A DNA stretch of 64,000 bases from positions 1 to 64,000 of the forward strand of contig JAFXCD010000041.1 of NCBI GenBank assembly GCA_017521605.1, written 5' to 3'. This document shows, one piece after another, positions 8,588 through 17,480 of this stretch. Positions within the stretch are counted from its first letter, which is position 1; every line of letters begins with the position of its first letter. Under the pieces are notes generated by a model. That model worked only from the letters and a program-made list of their open reading frames with translations, did no database searches and was not told the origin of the DNA. The DNA is from Lachnospiraceae bacterium. GTDB taxonomy: Bacteria; Bacillota; Clostridia; Lachnospirales; Lachnospiraceae. Made by a program: the position numbers and the translations under genes.

Positions 8588-10042
8588 ATGCTTTTGACTG
8601 GTATGGGGAATGAGGTGTTAAGTTTTTTATTGTTTTCAATAGGAGTTGTAGTAATATACTACATTGTTCCCCAAAGCTGTAGAACCACATATTTACTGGT
8701 TGCGAACATAATATTTTATTTATGCTGTGACTGGAAGGCATTCTTTATATTGACAATGACTATTTTAGGGACATGGTTATGTGCTTTGGAAATGGAAAAG
8801 AGTCAAAGTAAGGGATGGCTTATTGCAGGAATTAGTTCACTTGTGCTATTGTTGGCACTATTCAAATATTTAGAATTGATTAAGACGGCGGTCAATACAC
8901 TTCTTGATAATGTCGGAATGGGGAGCTCTTCAGGTGTTTGGAATTTGATTATTCCAATGGGTATTTCTTATTATCTGTTTAAGACAATAAGCTATTTAGT
9001 TGATGTTTACAGAGGGAAGTATCCGGCGGAAAAAAGTATTCTAAAATATGCACTTTATGTATCCTTTTTCCCGGAAATACTATGTGGTCCAATAACAAGA
9101 TACAATGAGTTTAAAGATTCCATGGAGAATGGAATGAACTATTCTGATGAAAATATGCAACGTGGCTTCTATCTGGTTCTGAAGGGTGTTTTCATGAAAG
9201 TAGTGATTGCAAATCGATTGTCTGATTATGTGACATTTGTGTTTTCAGATCCCACAGCTTATACAGGTATTGCGTTGTGGATGGCAGCATTTTTCTATGC
9301 GGTTTGGTTATATTGTGATTTTGCAGGGTATTCTTCCATTGCTATCGGAATTACTCAATTATTTGGATTACATTATAAAGAGAACTTTAAGCGCCCTTAT
9401 TTCTCAAAAAATATACATCAGTTTTGGGACAGATGGCATATTTCATTGTCCGATTGGTTGAGAGATTATATTTATTTTCCACTTGGTGGTAGCAGGTGTT
9501 CTAAACTGAAATGTAAATTGAATGTTATGATAGTTTTTTGTGTAAGTGGTCTATGGCATGGTTCAAAACTAACCTTTTTATTCTGGGGAATATATCATGG
9601 ATTGCTAAACATATTACTGCCACAAAAGAAAAAGACTATACAGGATGAAAAGGAAAAAACTGTCGGGATTAAGAATAAAGTGTGCAATGGACTTGCGATT
9701 GCTATTAATTTTTCGCTGGTGACTATAGGGTGGATATTTTTCGGAGCAGATTCAATAAAAACAGCCATCATATTTATTAAGAGTATGTTTGTGAATTTTC
9801 GAATATCGGTTTCAGAAATACAAAATGCGATTCTTCCGTTTACTTTTGATAATACCTGTGTTGCGTATTTTTTAGTTGTTATGGGATTCATTTTTATTTT
9901 CTGGTTACGGGAATTGTATGAGGAAAAGAAGAATATTGAGGGGATGGATATTGCCTCTGTACCATGGCAGACGTTTCTGTTGGTTAGTATTATTTTGTTC
10001 GGTAGTTTTAATGCGTCGGGTTTTGTGTATGCTAATTTTTAG
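8588..10042 (+). CDS. MBOAT-family O-acyltransferase (AlgI/DltB-like)
   Basis: A 484-residue multi-spanning membrane protein of the MBOAT family. Hallmarks are the central segment with PMGISYYLFKTISYLVDVYRG, CGPITRYNEF, KRPYFSKNIHQFWDRWHISLS and the conserved histidine in VSGLWHGSKLTFLFWG. AlgI/DltB-type members move acyl groups across the membrane and work with an SGNH-type extracytoplasmic partner; the next gene, 12 bases downstream, is such a protein. The pair most likely O-acetylates a secreted or surface polysaccharide. No dltA or dltC is nearby, so D-alanylation of teichoic acid is unlikely. AAAGGAG precedes ATG 8588 at normal spacing. Confidence 0.88.
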   Translation: MLLTGMGNEVLSFLLFSIGVVVIYYIVPQSCRTTYLLVANIIFYLCCDWKAFFILTMTILGTWLCALEMEKSQSKGWLIAGISSLVLLLALFKYLELIKTAVNTLLDNVGMGSSSGVWNLIIPMGISYYLFKTISYLVDVYRGKYPAEKSILKYALYVSFFPEILCGPITRYNEFKDSMENGMNYSDENMQRGFYLVLKGVFMKVVIANRLSDYVTFVFSDPTAYTGIALWMAAFFYAVWLYCDFAGYSSIAIGITQLFGLHYKENFKRPYFSKNIHQFWDRWHISLSDWLRDYIYFPLGGSRCSKLKCKLNVMIVFCVSGLWHGSKLTFLFWGIYHGLLNILLPQKKKTIQDEKEKTVGIKNKVCNGLAIAINFSLVTIGWIFFGADSIKTAIIFIKSMFVNFRISVSEIQNAILPFTFDNTCVAYFLVVMGFIFIFWLRELYEEKKNIEGMDIASVPWQTFLLVSIILFGSFNASGFVYANF

Positions 10043-10054
10043 GGGAGAATTGTG

Positions 10055-10993
10055 ATGAAAAGAATATGTACAATTATTGTGAGTGCTATTATCATCTCTG
10101 TTTTGCTGATTGCATCCAAGCTCACATTGACACCAATACTTATGAAAAATGCTAATTTTGGTATGAGTCACTTAAAGAAAATGAAACAGGTAGATAAGCT
10201 TTTTGTTGGTTCATCTATGTTTAGACAAGGAATCCATCCGGAAGGATTTGGCACCAAAGCATATCTTCTTTCTTACAATGGCAATCAACCATATGCAGAG
10301 TATCTTGAAGTGAAAGAACTTTTAGAGTCCGGAGTAGAAATAGGTACATTATATGTGGATATGTATGCCTATTCTATGACTGCAGAAGTGGCACTTTCGG
10401 ATACCAGAATCTTTCAGGATGTACCGCCATCATTCATTTTAGCATTATATGAGATACTCCGGGAAGAAGGAAATGCAGATTGTGGGGATTTGGCAGAAAT
10501 GTTGATAAAATCGAATAATGAGGTTTTTTTTACATGGCCGGTATCGTTTCCTCTTATTAACAGCAGATACCAAAATGGTGGAAATCTGGGAAGAACAGGT
10601 GGAAGCTCTGCAGAGGTGTTGGATGAAATGTCGGTAGAGTTTACAGATACAACAGATTTAAATGAGATACAGTGTGATTATATGGAAAAGCTTATTAAGC
10701 TTTGCTTGGATAATCAGACAGAGATTGTTTTTGTAGAAACTCCAAAGTATGAGAAGGTATATAACGAGGGTAATTATTTGGAGATAATGAAAAAATATTT
10801 GCAGTTTTTAGAACAGAACCAATGTATGGTTGTTATTTCTGACCAGACGGCTAAAATATGTGATTCGGAGAAAATGGAGTGTGTCCGTGTATATTCCTTT
10901 GATAGTCAAAATCCGGCTATGTTTATGGATTTAATTCATTTGTCATATGATGGAAGAGTTCAGTTTTCAAAGTTATTGGAAGGCATGTTTTAA
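10055..10993 (+). CDS. SGNH/AlgX-DltD-like acyltransferase partner
   Basis: A 312-residue protein with an N-terminal signal anchor (about residues 4-24) and an extracytoplasmic SGNH-type fold. The nucleophile motif is VGSSMFRQG near residue 51 and the C-terminal Asp/His pair lies in DLIHLSYDG. Such proteins receive acyl groups from an MBOAT transporter and transfer them to a glycan. It lies just downstream of the MBOAT gene. ATG 10055 is chosen over an in-frame GTG at 10052 because AGGGGAG is better spaced from it. The acceptor glycan is unknown. Confidence 0.68.
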   Translation: MKRICTIIVSAIIISVLLIASKLTLTPILMKNANFGMSHLKKMKQVDKLFVGSSMFRQGIHPEGFGTKAYLLSYNGNQPYAEYLEVKELLESGVEIGTLYVDMYAYSMTAEVALSDTRIFQDVPPSFILALYEILREEGNADCGDLAEMLIKSNNEVFFTWPVSFPLINSRYQNGGNLGRTGGSSAEVLDEMSVEFTDTTDLNEIQCDYMEKLIKLCLDNQTEIVFVETPKYEKVYNEGNYLEIMKKYLQFLEQNQCMVVISDQTAKICDSEKMECVRVYSFDSQNPAMFMDLIHLSYDGRVQFSKLLEGMF

Positions 10994-11015
10994 TAAATAC
11001 TTAAGTTTTACAGGT

Positions 11016-11044
11016 TTGACATCCTATATGTAGCATGAGATAAT
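11016..11044 (+). promoter_or_regulatory. Probable promoter of the acyltransferase 3 gene
   Basis: TTGACA (11016-11021), a 17-base spacer, then GATAAT (11039-11044), a near-consensus promoter about 35 bases before the GTG start. Confidence 0.6.
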
Positions 11045-11079
11045 TAATATATAAATACGATGGGGGGTAAAGTATAGCT

Positions 11080-12138
11080 GTGAATGGTAAACGAATAAAA
11101 AAACGAATGCTGCATTATGACCTGCTCCGTATTATTGCTGCCTTCAGTGTGGTGATGCTGCACAGTGCTGCACAGTATTGGTATACATTGGATATTCATA
11201 GCAGAGAATGGATAATTGCTAATTCTTATGATGCCGTATTCCGTTTTGGGGTACCTGTCTTTGTTATGATTAGCGGAGCCTTGTTTTTGAGTTCAGAGTA
11301 CGAATTGGATATCCGGCATTTGTATAAGCATAATATTCTAAGATTTGTAGTGCTCTATATTGTATGGTCCTGTTTGTATGGTTTGTGGGATACCCGAAAT
11401 TTTTGTTTTGCAGAGGTTGGAGTGAAACCTTACCTAAAGGAAATGTTGCATGGAAGCTATCATCTATGGTTTTTACCCATGTTAATCGGTTTATATATGA
11501 TTTTACCCATGGTAAGAATTTGGGTGCATCATGCTGATAGGAAGAATTTGCAGTATTTTCTGGGATTGTTTCTGGTACTTCAGGTGGGAAGGGAAACCTT
11601 ACGTGCTGTTACCATGATGGATGAGATTCATTATATTCTGGATATAACAAAGGTGGAAATGGCATGCAGTTATCTGGGATATTTTGTATGGGGGTATTAT
11701 CTGGCACATGTGGGACTTTCCCAAAGATTGTGTAAGGTAATATATTGGCTTGTGGTACCATCAATACTGCTTAATGTGGTTTTAGGCAATGGATTGTCCT
11801 ATCATTATGAAAAAGCTATGGGAAACATTTATGACAGTTTTGGAATATTTACATTTATTGTAGTTACAGGATTGTTTCTGGTGGCACAGGAGTTCTTTGG
11901 GAGGAAACAGTTTGCCTGTACAAGTACAGCAATTATCAAAGAGGTATCTGCAGATACTCTGGGTATTTATGTTATGCATGTGGGGTTGATGGGAGTTTTA
12001 GCCAATAGGGGTATAGATAGTATGATGGTACCCAATATTATTGGAGTTCCGTTACTCGCTGTTATATGTTTTGTGATTTGTATGATAGCTGCAGCTGTTT
12101 TGCGTAGGATTCCCATGATTGGTAAATTTATTTGTTAA
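11080..12138 (+). CDS. Acyltransferase family 3 membrane protein
   Basis: A 352-residue membrane protein of the acyltransferase 3 family (OafA/WecH/OatA membrane domain), with about 10 membrane segments. The family start is visible as YDLLRIIAAFSVVMLHS, whose histidine (about residue 28) is conserved, and FRFGVPVFVMISGALFL follows. These enzymes O-acetylate or O-succinylate surface sugars or lipids. It lacks the extracellular SGNH domain of OatA. The GTG at 11080 is preferred, with a GGGGGG stretch about 12 bases upstream; an in-frame ATG at 11107 has no ribosome binding site. It has its own promoter, separate from the MBOAT pair. Confidence 0.85.
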   Translation: MNGKRIKKRMLHYDLLRIIAAFSVVMLHSAAQYWYTLDIHSREWIIANSYDAVFRFGVPVFVMISGALFLSSEYELDIRHLYKHNILRFVVLYIVWSCLYGLWDTRNFCFAEVGVKPYLKEMLHGSYHLWFLPMLIGLYMILPMVRIWVHHADRKNLQYFLGLFLVLQVGRETLRAVTMMDEIHYILDITKVEMACSYLGYFVWGYYLAHVGLSQRLCKVIYWLVVPSILLNVVLGNGLSYHYEKAMGNIYDSFGIFTFIVVTGLFLVAQEFFGRKQFACTSTAIIKEVSADTLGIYVMHVGLMGVLANRGIDSMMVPNIIGVPLLAVICFVICMIAAAVLRRIPMIGKFIC

Positions 12139-12148
12139 TGGTGAAGAA

Positions 12149-12865
12149 ATGTATAGTTTTGAAAGTAGAATCAGATATAGTGAATGTGATAGTGAGTGTA
12201 AACTGAGGCTGGAATCTTTGTTGGATTATTTTCAGGATGCTTCCACTTTTCAATCAGAGGAATTGGGAGCAGGGTTTGCGTATTTGGCTCCCCGTAATCT
12301 GGTGTGGGTATTGGCCTCCTGGCATATTGATATTAAAAGGTATCCTAAACTGGGAGAAAAGGTAATAGTGGGTACACATCCCCATGATTTTAAGGGATTT
12401 CTTGGGTCCAGAAATTTCTGTATGATGACAGAACAGGGAGAGATGCTGGCGAAGGCAAATACCTTATGGACATTACTCAATTTTGATACCATGAAACCTA
12501 CAATGGCGCCTAAAGAATTAACAGATAAGTATGAAATAGAGCCGCCGTTGGAAATGGAGAATGTAGGAAGAAAGATTCAATATAATGATGTGATGGAGAG
12601 GCTGGAGCCTATTATAGTGCGTAAGCAGCATTTGGATAGCAATTATCATGTAAACAATGCCCAATATGTCAGTATGGCTGTGGATTGTTTGCCGGAAGGC
12701 TTTGTTATTGGCAGGTTGAGGGTGGAATATAAAAAACAGGCTCATTTGGGAGATGTATTGATTCCATATGTAGCTAAGCAGGATGAACGGTTCATAGTAT
12801 CCTTAAGGGATGAGGAGCAGTCGGTATATGTGAATGCTGAATTTTTGGCAATGAAAGAAGAATGA
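12149..12865 (+). CDS. Acyl-[acyl-carrier-protein] thioesterase
   Basis: A 238-residue double hot-dog thioesterase of the acyl-ACP thioesterase family (plant FatA/FatB-like, common in Firmicutes). It releases free fatty acids from acyl-ACP in the cytoplasm. Evidence is the N-terminal domain ending in LAKANTLWTLLNFDTMKP, and the second domain containing HLDSNYHVNNAQYV, where the Asn/His pattern of the active site lies. ATG 12149 is preferred to an in-frame TTG at 12119, because the TTG would overlap the upstream gene and lacks a ribosome binding site. It follows the acyltransferase gene by 10 bases and may be co-transcribed with it. Confidence 0.85.
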   Translation: MYSFESRIRYSECDSECKLRLESLLDYFQDASTFQSEELGAGFAYLAPRNLVWVLASWHIDIKRYPKLGEKVIVGTHPHDFKGFLGSRNFCMMTEQGEMLAKANTLWTLLNFDTMKPTMAPKELTDKYEIEPPLEMENVGRKIQYNDVMERLEPIIVRKQHLDSNYHVNNAQYVSMAVDCLPEGFVIGRLRVEYKKQAHLGDVLIPYVAKQDERFIVSLRDEEQSVYVNAEFLAMKEE

Positions 12866-12890
12866 TGTATGAATTAGGATGGAAGAAGAA

Positions 12891-13726
12891 ATGATTAAAT
12901 TAGGTGAAAAGCAGAAGCTGGTTGTAGTAAAGGAAGTGGAATTCGGGGTATATCTGGCTCCCAATTTGGATGAAATAGAGAATAAGGTGTTGCTTCCCGG
13001 TAAACAGGTGCCGGAAGGGTTGAAAATGGGTATGAAATAGAAGTTTTTCTGTATAAAGATTCTAAGGATCGCCTGATTGCCACCACCAAGGCGCCTAAGC
13101 TGGTAATGGGACAGGTGGCAGAGCTGACGGTTTCCCAAGTAAATAAATTCGGTGCTTTTTTGGATTGGGGATTGGAAAAAGATTTGATGTTACCTTATAA
13201 ACAACAATTGGTTAGGGTGAATCAGGGGGATAATGTATTGGTAACACTTTACATTGACAAGAGTGACCGGCTGTGTGCTACTATGAATGTGTATCCCGTA
13301 TTACGAACGGACAGTTCCTATCAAAAGAATGATCAGGTGAGTGGCAGGGTATATACCATTAGTGACCAGTTTGGTGCTTTTGTAGCAGTGGATAATATTT
13401 ATTCAGCACTTATTCCGCAAAAAGAATTATATGGAAATATACGAGTGGGTGATACAGTTACTGCCAGAGTAGTAGATGTAAGAAGTGACGGAAAACTGAA
13501 CCTGAGTATTCGAGAGAAAGCATATTTGCAAATAGAAAAGGATGCCCGGGAGATTTTATCCATTATAGACAGTTATGACGGAGTTCTTCCTTTTAATGAT
13601 AAGGTGTCACCGGAGATTATTAAGAGGGAAACCGGTATGAGCAAAAGTGAGTTTAAACGAGCAGTCGGCACATTATTGAAGGCCCACAAGATTGAAATCA
13701 CAGAAAAGGTAATACGAAGACTATAG
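12891..13726 (+). pseudogene. cvfB: cvfB (S1 RNA-binding protein) with a one-base frameshift
   Basis: Two frames together encode one CvfB/YitL-like protein with tandem S1-like domains. The 5' frame starts at ATG 12891, runs through EFGVYLAPN and LLPGKQVPEG, and stops at TAG 13038-13040. The second frame resumes as EIEVFLYKDSKDRLIATT without gap and continues to 13726 with GQVAELTVSQVNKFGAFLDWG, a second S1 module with GDTVTARVVDVRSDGKLNLSIR, and a C-terminal winged helix. Inserting one G after base 13031 would give GD-EIEVFLYKD and a 278-residue protein, the usual length. The rest of the gene looks intact, so the deletion is recent or is a sequencing error. ATG 13106 could give a truncated 206-residue product. 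CvfB proteins bind RNA and affect virulence-factor expression in staphylococci. Confidence 0.85.
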
Positions 13727-13742
13727 GCAAGAGGAGAGCAGC

Positions 13743-15260
13743 ATGCTTTTGTTTGGGGAAAAATATGAGAAATATGCAGCCCGGTTGTTTTTGGGATTAA
13801 TGCTTCTGTGCCTAATACCAATGATTATCTTGGGTTTTTATAATCATCCAACAGGGGATGACTATCACTATGGTTATGCTGCAATGATGGCTTGGAAAGA
13901 AAGTGGCAGCATTATGGAAATGCTGAAGGCAGCCGTGGCAGGTACAGCGGAGCAATTTCAAATATGGCAGGGAACCTATTCGGCTATGTTTCTAATGCAT
14001 TTGCCGCCGCAGATATTCGGCGATATTTTCTATAAGGTATATCCGGGTATTTTGCTTGCCTGTTTTGTGACAAGTATATTCTATTTGCTCCATTCATTAA
14101 TTTGTACCATGTTGAAAGCAGGCAGAAATGCATGGATTGTAACATCTTCCTTAGTAGTGCTTTTATGTACGCAACAGGTTCCTTTGTGTGGTGAAACATT
14201 CTACTGGTACAATGGGTCCATGTACTATACAGGATTTCTGGCATGTACCTTTTGGTTTTGGGGAGCGTTAATAGGAATGCTTGCAAAGCAGGCGATGAAA
14301 AGAATGGTTGGGTTGGCTATACTGGCATTATTTATTGCAGGTGGCAATTATGTGTCTCTGTTGCCCACGTTGATTATTCTGGCATTACTAATATGTCATT
14401 ATGGATATGGTTATGTGAAAAAGAAGAATCCGGTAAAAAGAGAGTTTGTTATGTTACTGGTCATATTTTTCTGCATGATGGTAGGATTTATGATTAGTGT
14501 GCTGGCTCCCGGGAATGCATTGCGTCAGGCGACTTCGTGGAAGATATCACCAGTTAGTGCCATTGCTAAATCCATATACTATAGTGCAAGGTATTACATC
14601 TATTGGAACGGTGTATGGTCTGTGTTATTTGTGATATTTATTACACCGATATTTATTCATGTGATAAGAAATTGTAAGTGGAAATTCAGGTATCCCATAG
14701 TGGTATGTGGATTGATCTTTGGAATTTATTGTTCTGCATCCTGTCCCACCTTTTATGCCCAGAATAATGGTGGTGCCGCCAGAGTGTTTTGCATGGTGTA
14801 CTATCTGATGATTCTGACACAGACGATGGTATATTTTTATGGATTAGGAGCACTATGCAGATTTCTGGAAGCACATAAGCAGAAGTGGGAAATGATGGAA
14901 AAAAGACCGGTGACGGTCTGCTGGTTGGCAGGGATGAGCGTATTGCTGTTATCTTGCCTGATACTGTCTATATGCAGACCATGGAAGGAGGCATATGTAA
15001 AACCGCATTCCGTCACTGCTATACAAGTGCTGACCAATGGCGAGGCAGCATATTACGAGGAACAGTATCAGAAAAGGCTGTCCATGTTACAGGATGATTC
15101 TGTTTCAGAGGTTATTTTTGAACCCTATGATGTGCCGGAGAGCTTGTACTATTATTTGTATTTGGGAGATTTGTCTCAGGATAAATGCGCAGATGAAAAT
15201 TGTAAAATAGCCGATATATATAACAAAAGAAGTGTAATGGTAGCACCATCGTTACCATAG
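13743..15260 (+). CDS. DUF6056-like polytopic membrane protein
   Basis: A 505-residue membrane protein with about 10-11 hydrophobic segments. The first extracellular loop has HPTGDDYHYG (about residues 37-46), an acidic loop as in GT-C-type glycosyltransferases, and FQIWQGTYSAMFLM follows; this pattern resembles DUF6056 proteins found near cell-surface glycan genes in Clostridia. The C-terminal tail of about 75 residues is soluble. It lies 16 bases after the broken cvfB gene. Function is unproven; a role in glycosylating envelope polymers is inferred from the acidic loop and from the surrounding acyltransferase genes. Confidence 0.55.
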   Translation: MLLFGEKYEKYAARLFLGLMLLCLIPMIILGFYNHPTGDDYHYGYAAMMAWKESGSIMEMLKAAVAGTAEQFQIWQGTYSAMFLMHLPPQIFGDIFYKVYPGILLACFVTSIFYLLHSLICTMLKAGRNAWIVTSSLVVLLCTQQVPLCGETFYWYNGSMYYTGFLACTFWFWGALIGMLAKQAMKRMVGLAILALFIAGGNYVSLLPTLIILALLICHYGYGYVKKKNPVKREFVMLLVIFFCMMVGFMISVLAPGNALRQATSWKISPVSAIAKSIYYSARYYIYWNGVWSVLFVIFITPIFIHVIRNCKWKFRYPIVVCGLIFGIYCSASCPTFYAQNNGGAARVFCMVYYLMILTQTMVYFYGLGALCRFLEAHKQKWEMMEKRPVTVCWLAGMSVLLLSCLILSICRPWKEAYVKPHSVTAIQVLTNGEAAYYEEQYQKRLSMLQDDSVSEVIFEPYDVPESLYYYLYLGDLSQDKCADENCKIADIYNKRSVMVAPSLP

Positions 15261-15319
15261 TATGCAGCAGATGTTATACAAGAAAGGTATCAGAATTAAA
15301 TTATGCAAGGAGGAAGAGT

Positions 15320-15511
15320 ATGGATATTGCAAGTTTGTCTATGAATTTATCAACAATGGAAACACAATCCAAGGTGAGTCTGGCTATGCTGGATAAGACT
15401 ATGGATATGGGGGAAACTATGGCACAAGGCATGGTGGAAATGATTGACGCAGCGGCCATGGAAAGAAGTGTATACCCTGAACGGGGTGGTAATGTGGACG
15501 TTTTGTTATAA
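15320..15511 (+). CDS. YjfB-like putative motility protein
   Basis: A 63-residue protein matching the YjfB family in length and in pattern: an N-terminal IASLSMNLS segment, a central helix rich in methionine and alanine, and a C-terminal tail with a short proline-containing end. The family is annotated as putative motility protein in flagellated Firmicutes, without a known mechanism. A strong AAGGAGG lies 8 bases before ATG. It stands alone between the DUF6056-like gene and a regulator, but other flagellar genes occur at 58.7-60.7 kb in this window. Confidence 0.65.
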   Translation: MDIASLSMNLSTMETQSKVSLAMLDKTMDMGETMAQGMVEMIDAAAMERSVYPERGGNVDVLL

Positions 15512-15618
15512 TTTCTGAAAAATAATGTAAAAAATGCATAAAATACTATTGCTTTTTTGCGGTTTTTTTTGTACATTTGTAGTAAACGATTGTTTAAATC
15601 TCAAAGGAGCGATTACAT

Positions 15619-16704
15619 ATGATATCAAATCAGATTTTACAAAATACTTTAGATGGATTAAAAGGAATAGCCAGAGTAGATATTTGTGTCATGGATACAG
15701 AGGGGAAAATGGTAGCGTATACCGTAGAATTGCCTAATCTGTCAAGAGTGGCTGTGGAATTTGTGAAGTCCCCTGCGGATTCTCAGGAAATACAAGGTTG
15801 TCAGTTTTTTAAGGTTTATGATGAACAGCAATTGGAGTATGTATTGATTGTGGCAGGAGTGGGTGAGGATATCTATACCATTGGCAAAATGATTGCCTTT
15901 CAGCTTCAGAATCTGTTGGTTGCATATAAGGAGAGATTTGATAAAGATAATTTTATCAAAAATCTTCTCTTGGACAATTTGCTATTAATTGATATCTACA
16001 GTCGTTCCAAAAAGCTGCATATTCAGACGGAGGTTTCCCGTGTGGTTATGATTATGGAATCTGCCAATAGTAAGGATTTTAATGCATTGGAGTTAGTGCG
16101 TTCTTTTGTAGGAAGTAACAGCAAAGACTTTGTAACAGCAGTAGATGAGAATAATGTTATTATTGTTAAAGAAGTATCTGATTTTGAAACCAACAAAGAA
16201 ATTGATAAATCAGCTAAGAGTCTGATTGCACAGTTGCAGAAGGATGGATTAAAGAATATCAGAGTATCGTATGGTACGGTAGTACATGAAATTAAGGAAG
16301 TGAGTCGTTCTTACAAGGAAGCTAAAATGGCTTTGGATGTAGGAAAGATTTTCTTTGATGAAAGAAATGTAGTGGCTTATAGTGAATTGGGTATCGGTCG
16401 TTTGATTTATCAGTTGCCTATCCCATTGTGCAAAATGTTTATTCGTGAGATTTTTGGTGGAAAGAGCCCTGATGACTTTGATGAAGAAACGTTGACCACT
16501 ATTTATAAATTTTTTGAGAACAGCCTGAATGTGTCAGAGACCTCCAGACAGCTGTTTATTCATCGTAATACACTGGTATATCGTCTGGATAAGCTTCAGA
16601 AGAGTACCGGTTTGGATTTGCGGGTTTTTGAAGATGCAATCACCTTTAAGATTGCATTGATGGTAGTAAAGTATATGAAATATATGGAGAGCTTTGAATA
16701 TTAA
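15619..16704 (+). CDS. PucR/CdaR-type transcriptional regulator
   Basis: A 361-residue protein with the layout of carbohydrate-diacid/PucR regulators: an N-terminal sensory region (about 1-120), a central GGDEF-like degenerate domain (about 140-260) and a C-terminal helix-turn-helix. The latter is recognised from NSLNVSETSRQLFIHRNTLVYRL near residues 300-320, then the KLQKSTGLDLRVFEDAITFKIAL tail, typical of HTH_30. CdaR proteins respond to sugar diacids, but the ligand is unknown here. The adjacent downstream genes are ftsE and ftsX, not sugar genes, so it may not control a neighbouring pathway. AAAGGAG lies before the ATG. Confidence 0.8.
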   Translation: MISNQILQNTLDGLKGIARVDICVMDTEGKMVAYTVELPNLSRVAVEFVKSPADSQEIQGCQFFKVYDEQQLEYVLIVAGVGEDIYTIGKMIAFQLQNLLVAYKERFDKDNFIKNLLLDNLLLIDIYSRSKKLHIQTEVSRVVMIMESANSKDFNALELVRSFVGSNSKDFVTAVDENNVIIVKEVSDFETNKEIDKSAKSLIAQLQKDGLKNIRVSYGTVVHEIKEVSRSYKEAKMALDVGKIFFDERNVVAYSELGIGRLIYQLPIPLCKMFIREIFGGKSPDDFDEETLTTIYKFFENSLNVSETSRQLFIHRNTLVYRLDKLQKSTGLDLRVFEDAITFKIALMVVKYMKYMESFEY

Positions 16705-16736
16705 TTGTTAGAGTTTTCCCATGGAGATATCAATAC

Positions 16737-17480
16737 ATGAGAAAAAAAGAGTTATTAATACAACAACAGAATGAGATAATTGAAGAGCATGGCCTGATTT
16801 ATCTGGAAAATGTGAGTAAATCCTATTCAACTGGTTCCCCCGCAGTGAACAATATGAGTCTGAATATACATAGAGGAGAATTTGTGTTTATTGTAGGTGA
16901 CAGTGGTTCCGGCAAATCAACCCTGATTAAGCTGCTGCTTCGTGAATTAACGGCTACCAGTGGCAGAGTATGGGTAATGGGTAGAGATTTGGCTAAACTC
17001 AAGCACAGAGAGATACCGAAATACCGTCGTAATTTGGGTGTGGTATTTCAGGATTTCCGTTTGTTAAATGATAGAAATGTATATGAAAATGTAGCATTTG
17101 CACAGCGAATCATTGAGGTTTCCCCCGGTGAAATCCGTCGTAATGTACCCACAATTCTGGCTACAGTAGGTCTTGCCGGCAAATATAAGGCAAAAACCAG
17201 ACAATTATCCGGTGGTGAACAGCAGAGAGTTGCTTTGGCGAGAGCCTTGGTAAACAACCCTGCCATTTTGCTTGCGGATGAACCTACAGGTAATCTGGAT
17301 CCCAAGAATTCATGGGAGATTATGAAGCTTTTGGAGGAGATAAATGCAGCCGGCACCACTGTTGTCGTGGTTACTCACAACAAGGAAATTGTAAATGCCA
17401 TGCAGAAGAGAGTAGTGACCATGCGTAAGGGTGTCATAATAAGTGATGAAGAGGAGGGCACCTACATCGATGAAGATTAG
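16737..17480 (+). CDS. ftsE: Cell-division ABC transporter ATPase FtsE
   Basis: A 247-residue ABC ATPase. It shows Walker A GDSGSGKST, the Q-loop in GVVFQDFRLL, the signature LSGGEQQRVALARAL, Walker B ILLADEP and the H-loop in VVVTHN. The FtsE identity follows from the LL-DRNVYENVAFA segment and from the overlapping ftsX. FtsEX does not import a substrate; it uses ATP to activate extracytoplasmic peptidoglycan hydrolases. A short N-terminal extension of about 18 residues precedes the usual start. The downstream M23 coiled-coil protein is the likely hydrolase partner. Confidence 0.95.
   Translation: MRKKELLIQQQNEIIEEHGLIYLENVSKSYSTGSPAVNNMSLNIHRGEFVFIVGDSGSGKSTLIKLLLRELTATSGRVWVMGRDLAKLKHREIPKYRRNLGVVFQDFRLLNDRNVYENVAFAQRIIEVSPGEIRRNVPTILATVGLAGKYKAKTRQLSGGEQQRVALARALVNNPAILLADEPTGNLDPKNSWEIMKLLEEINAAGTTVVVVTHNKEIVNAMQKRVVTMRKGVIISDEEEGTYIDED

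Noticed and set aside
8588-10993. D-alanylation (dlt) locus
   Set aside because: The MBOAT and SGNH pair looks like DltB/DltD, but no dltA or dltC is nearby, so polysaccharide acylation is more likely.
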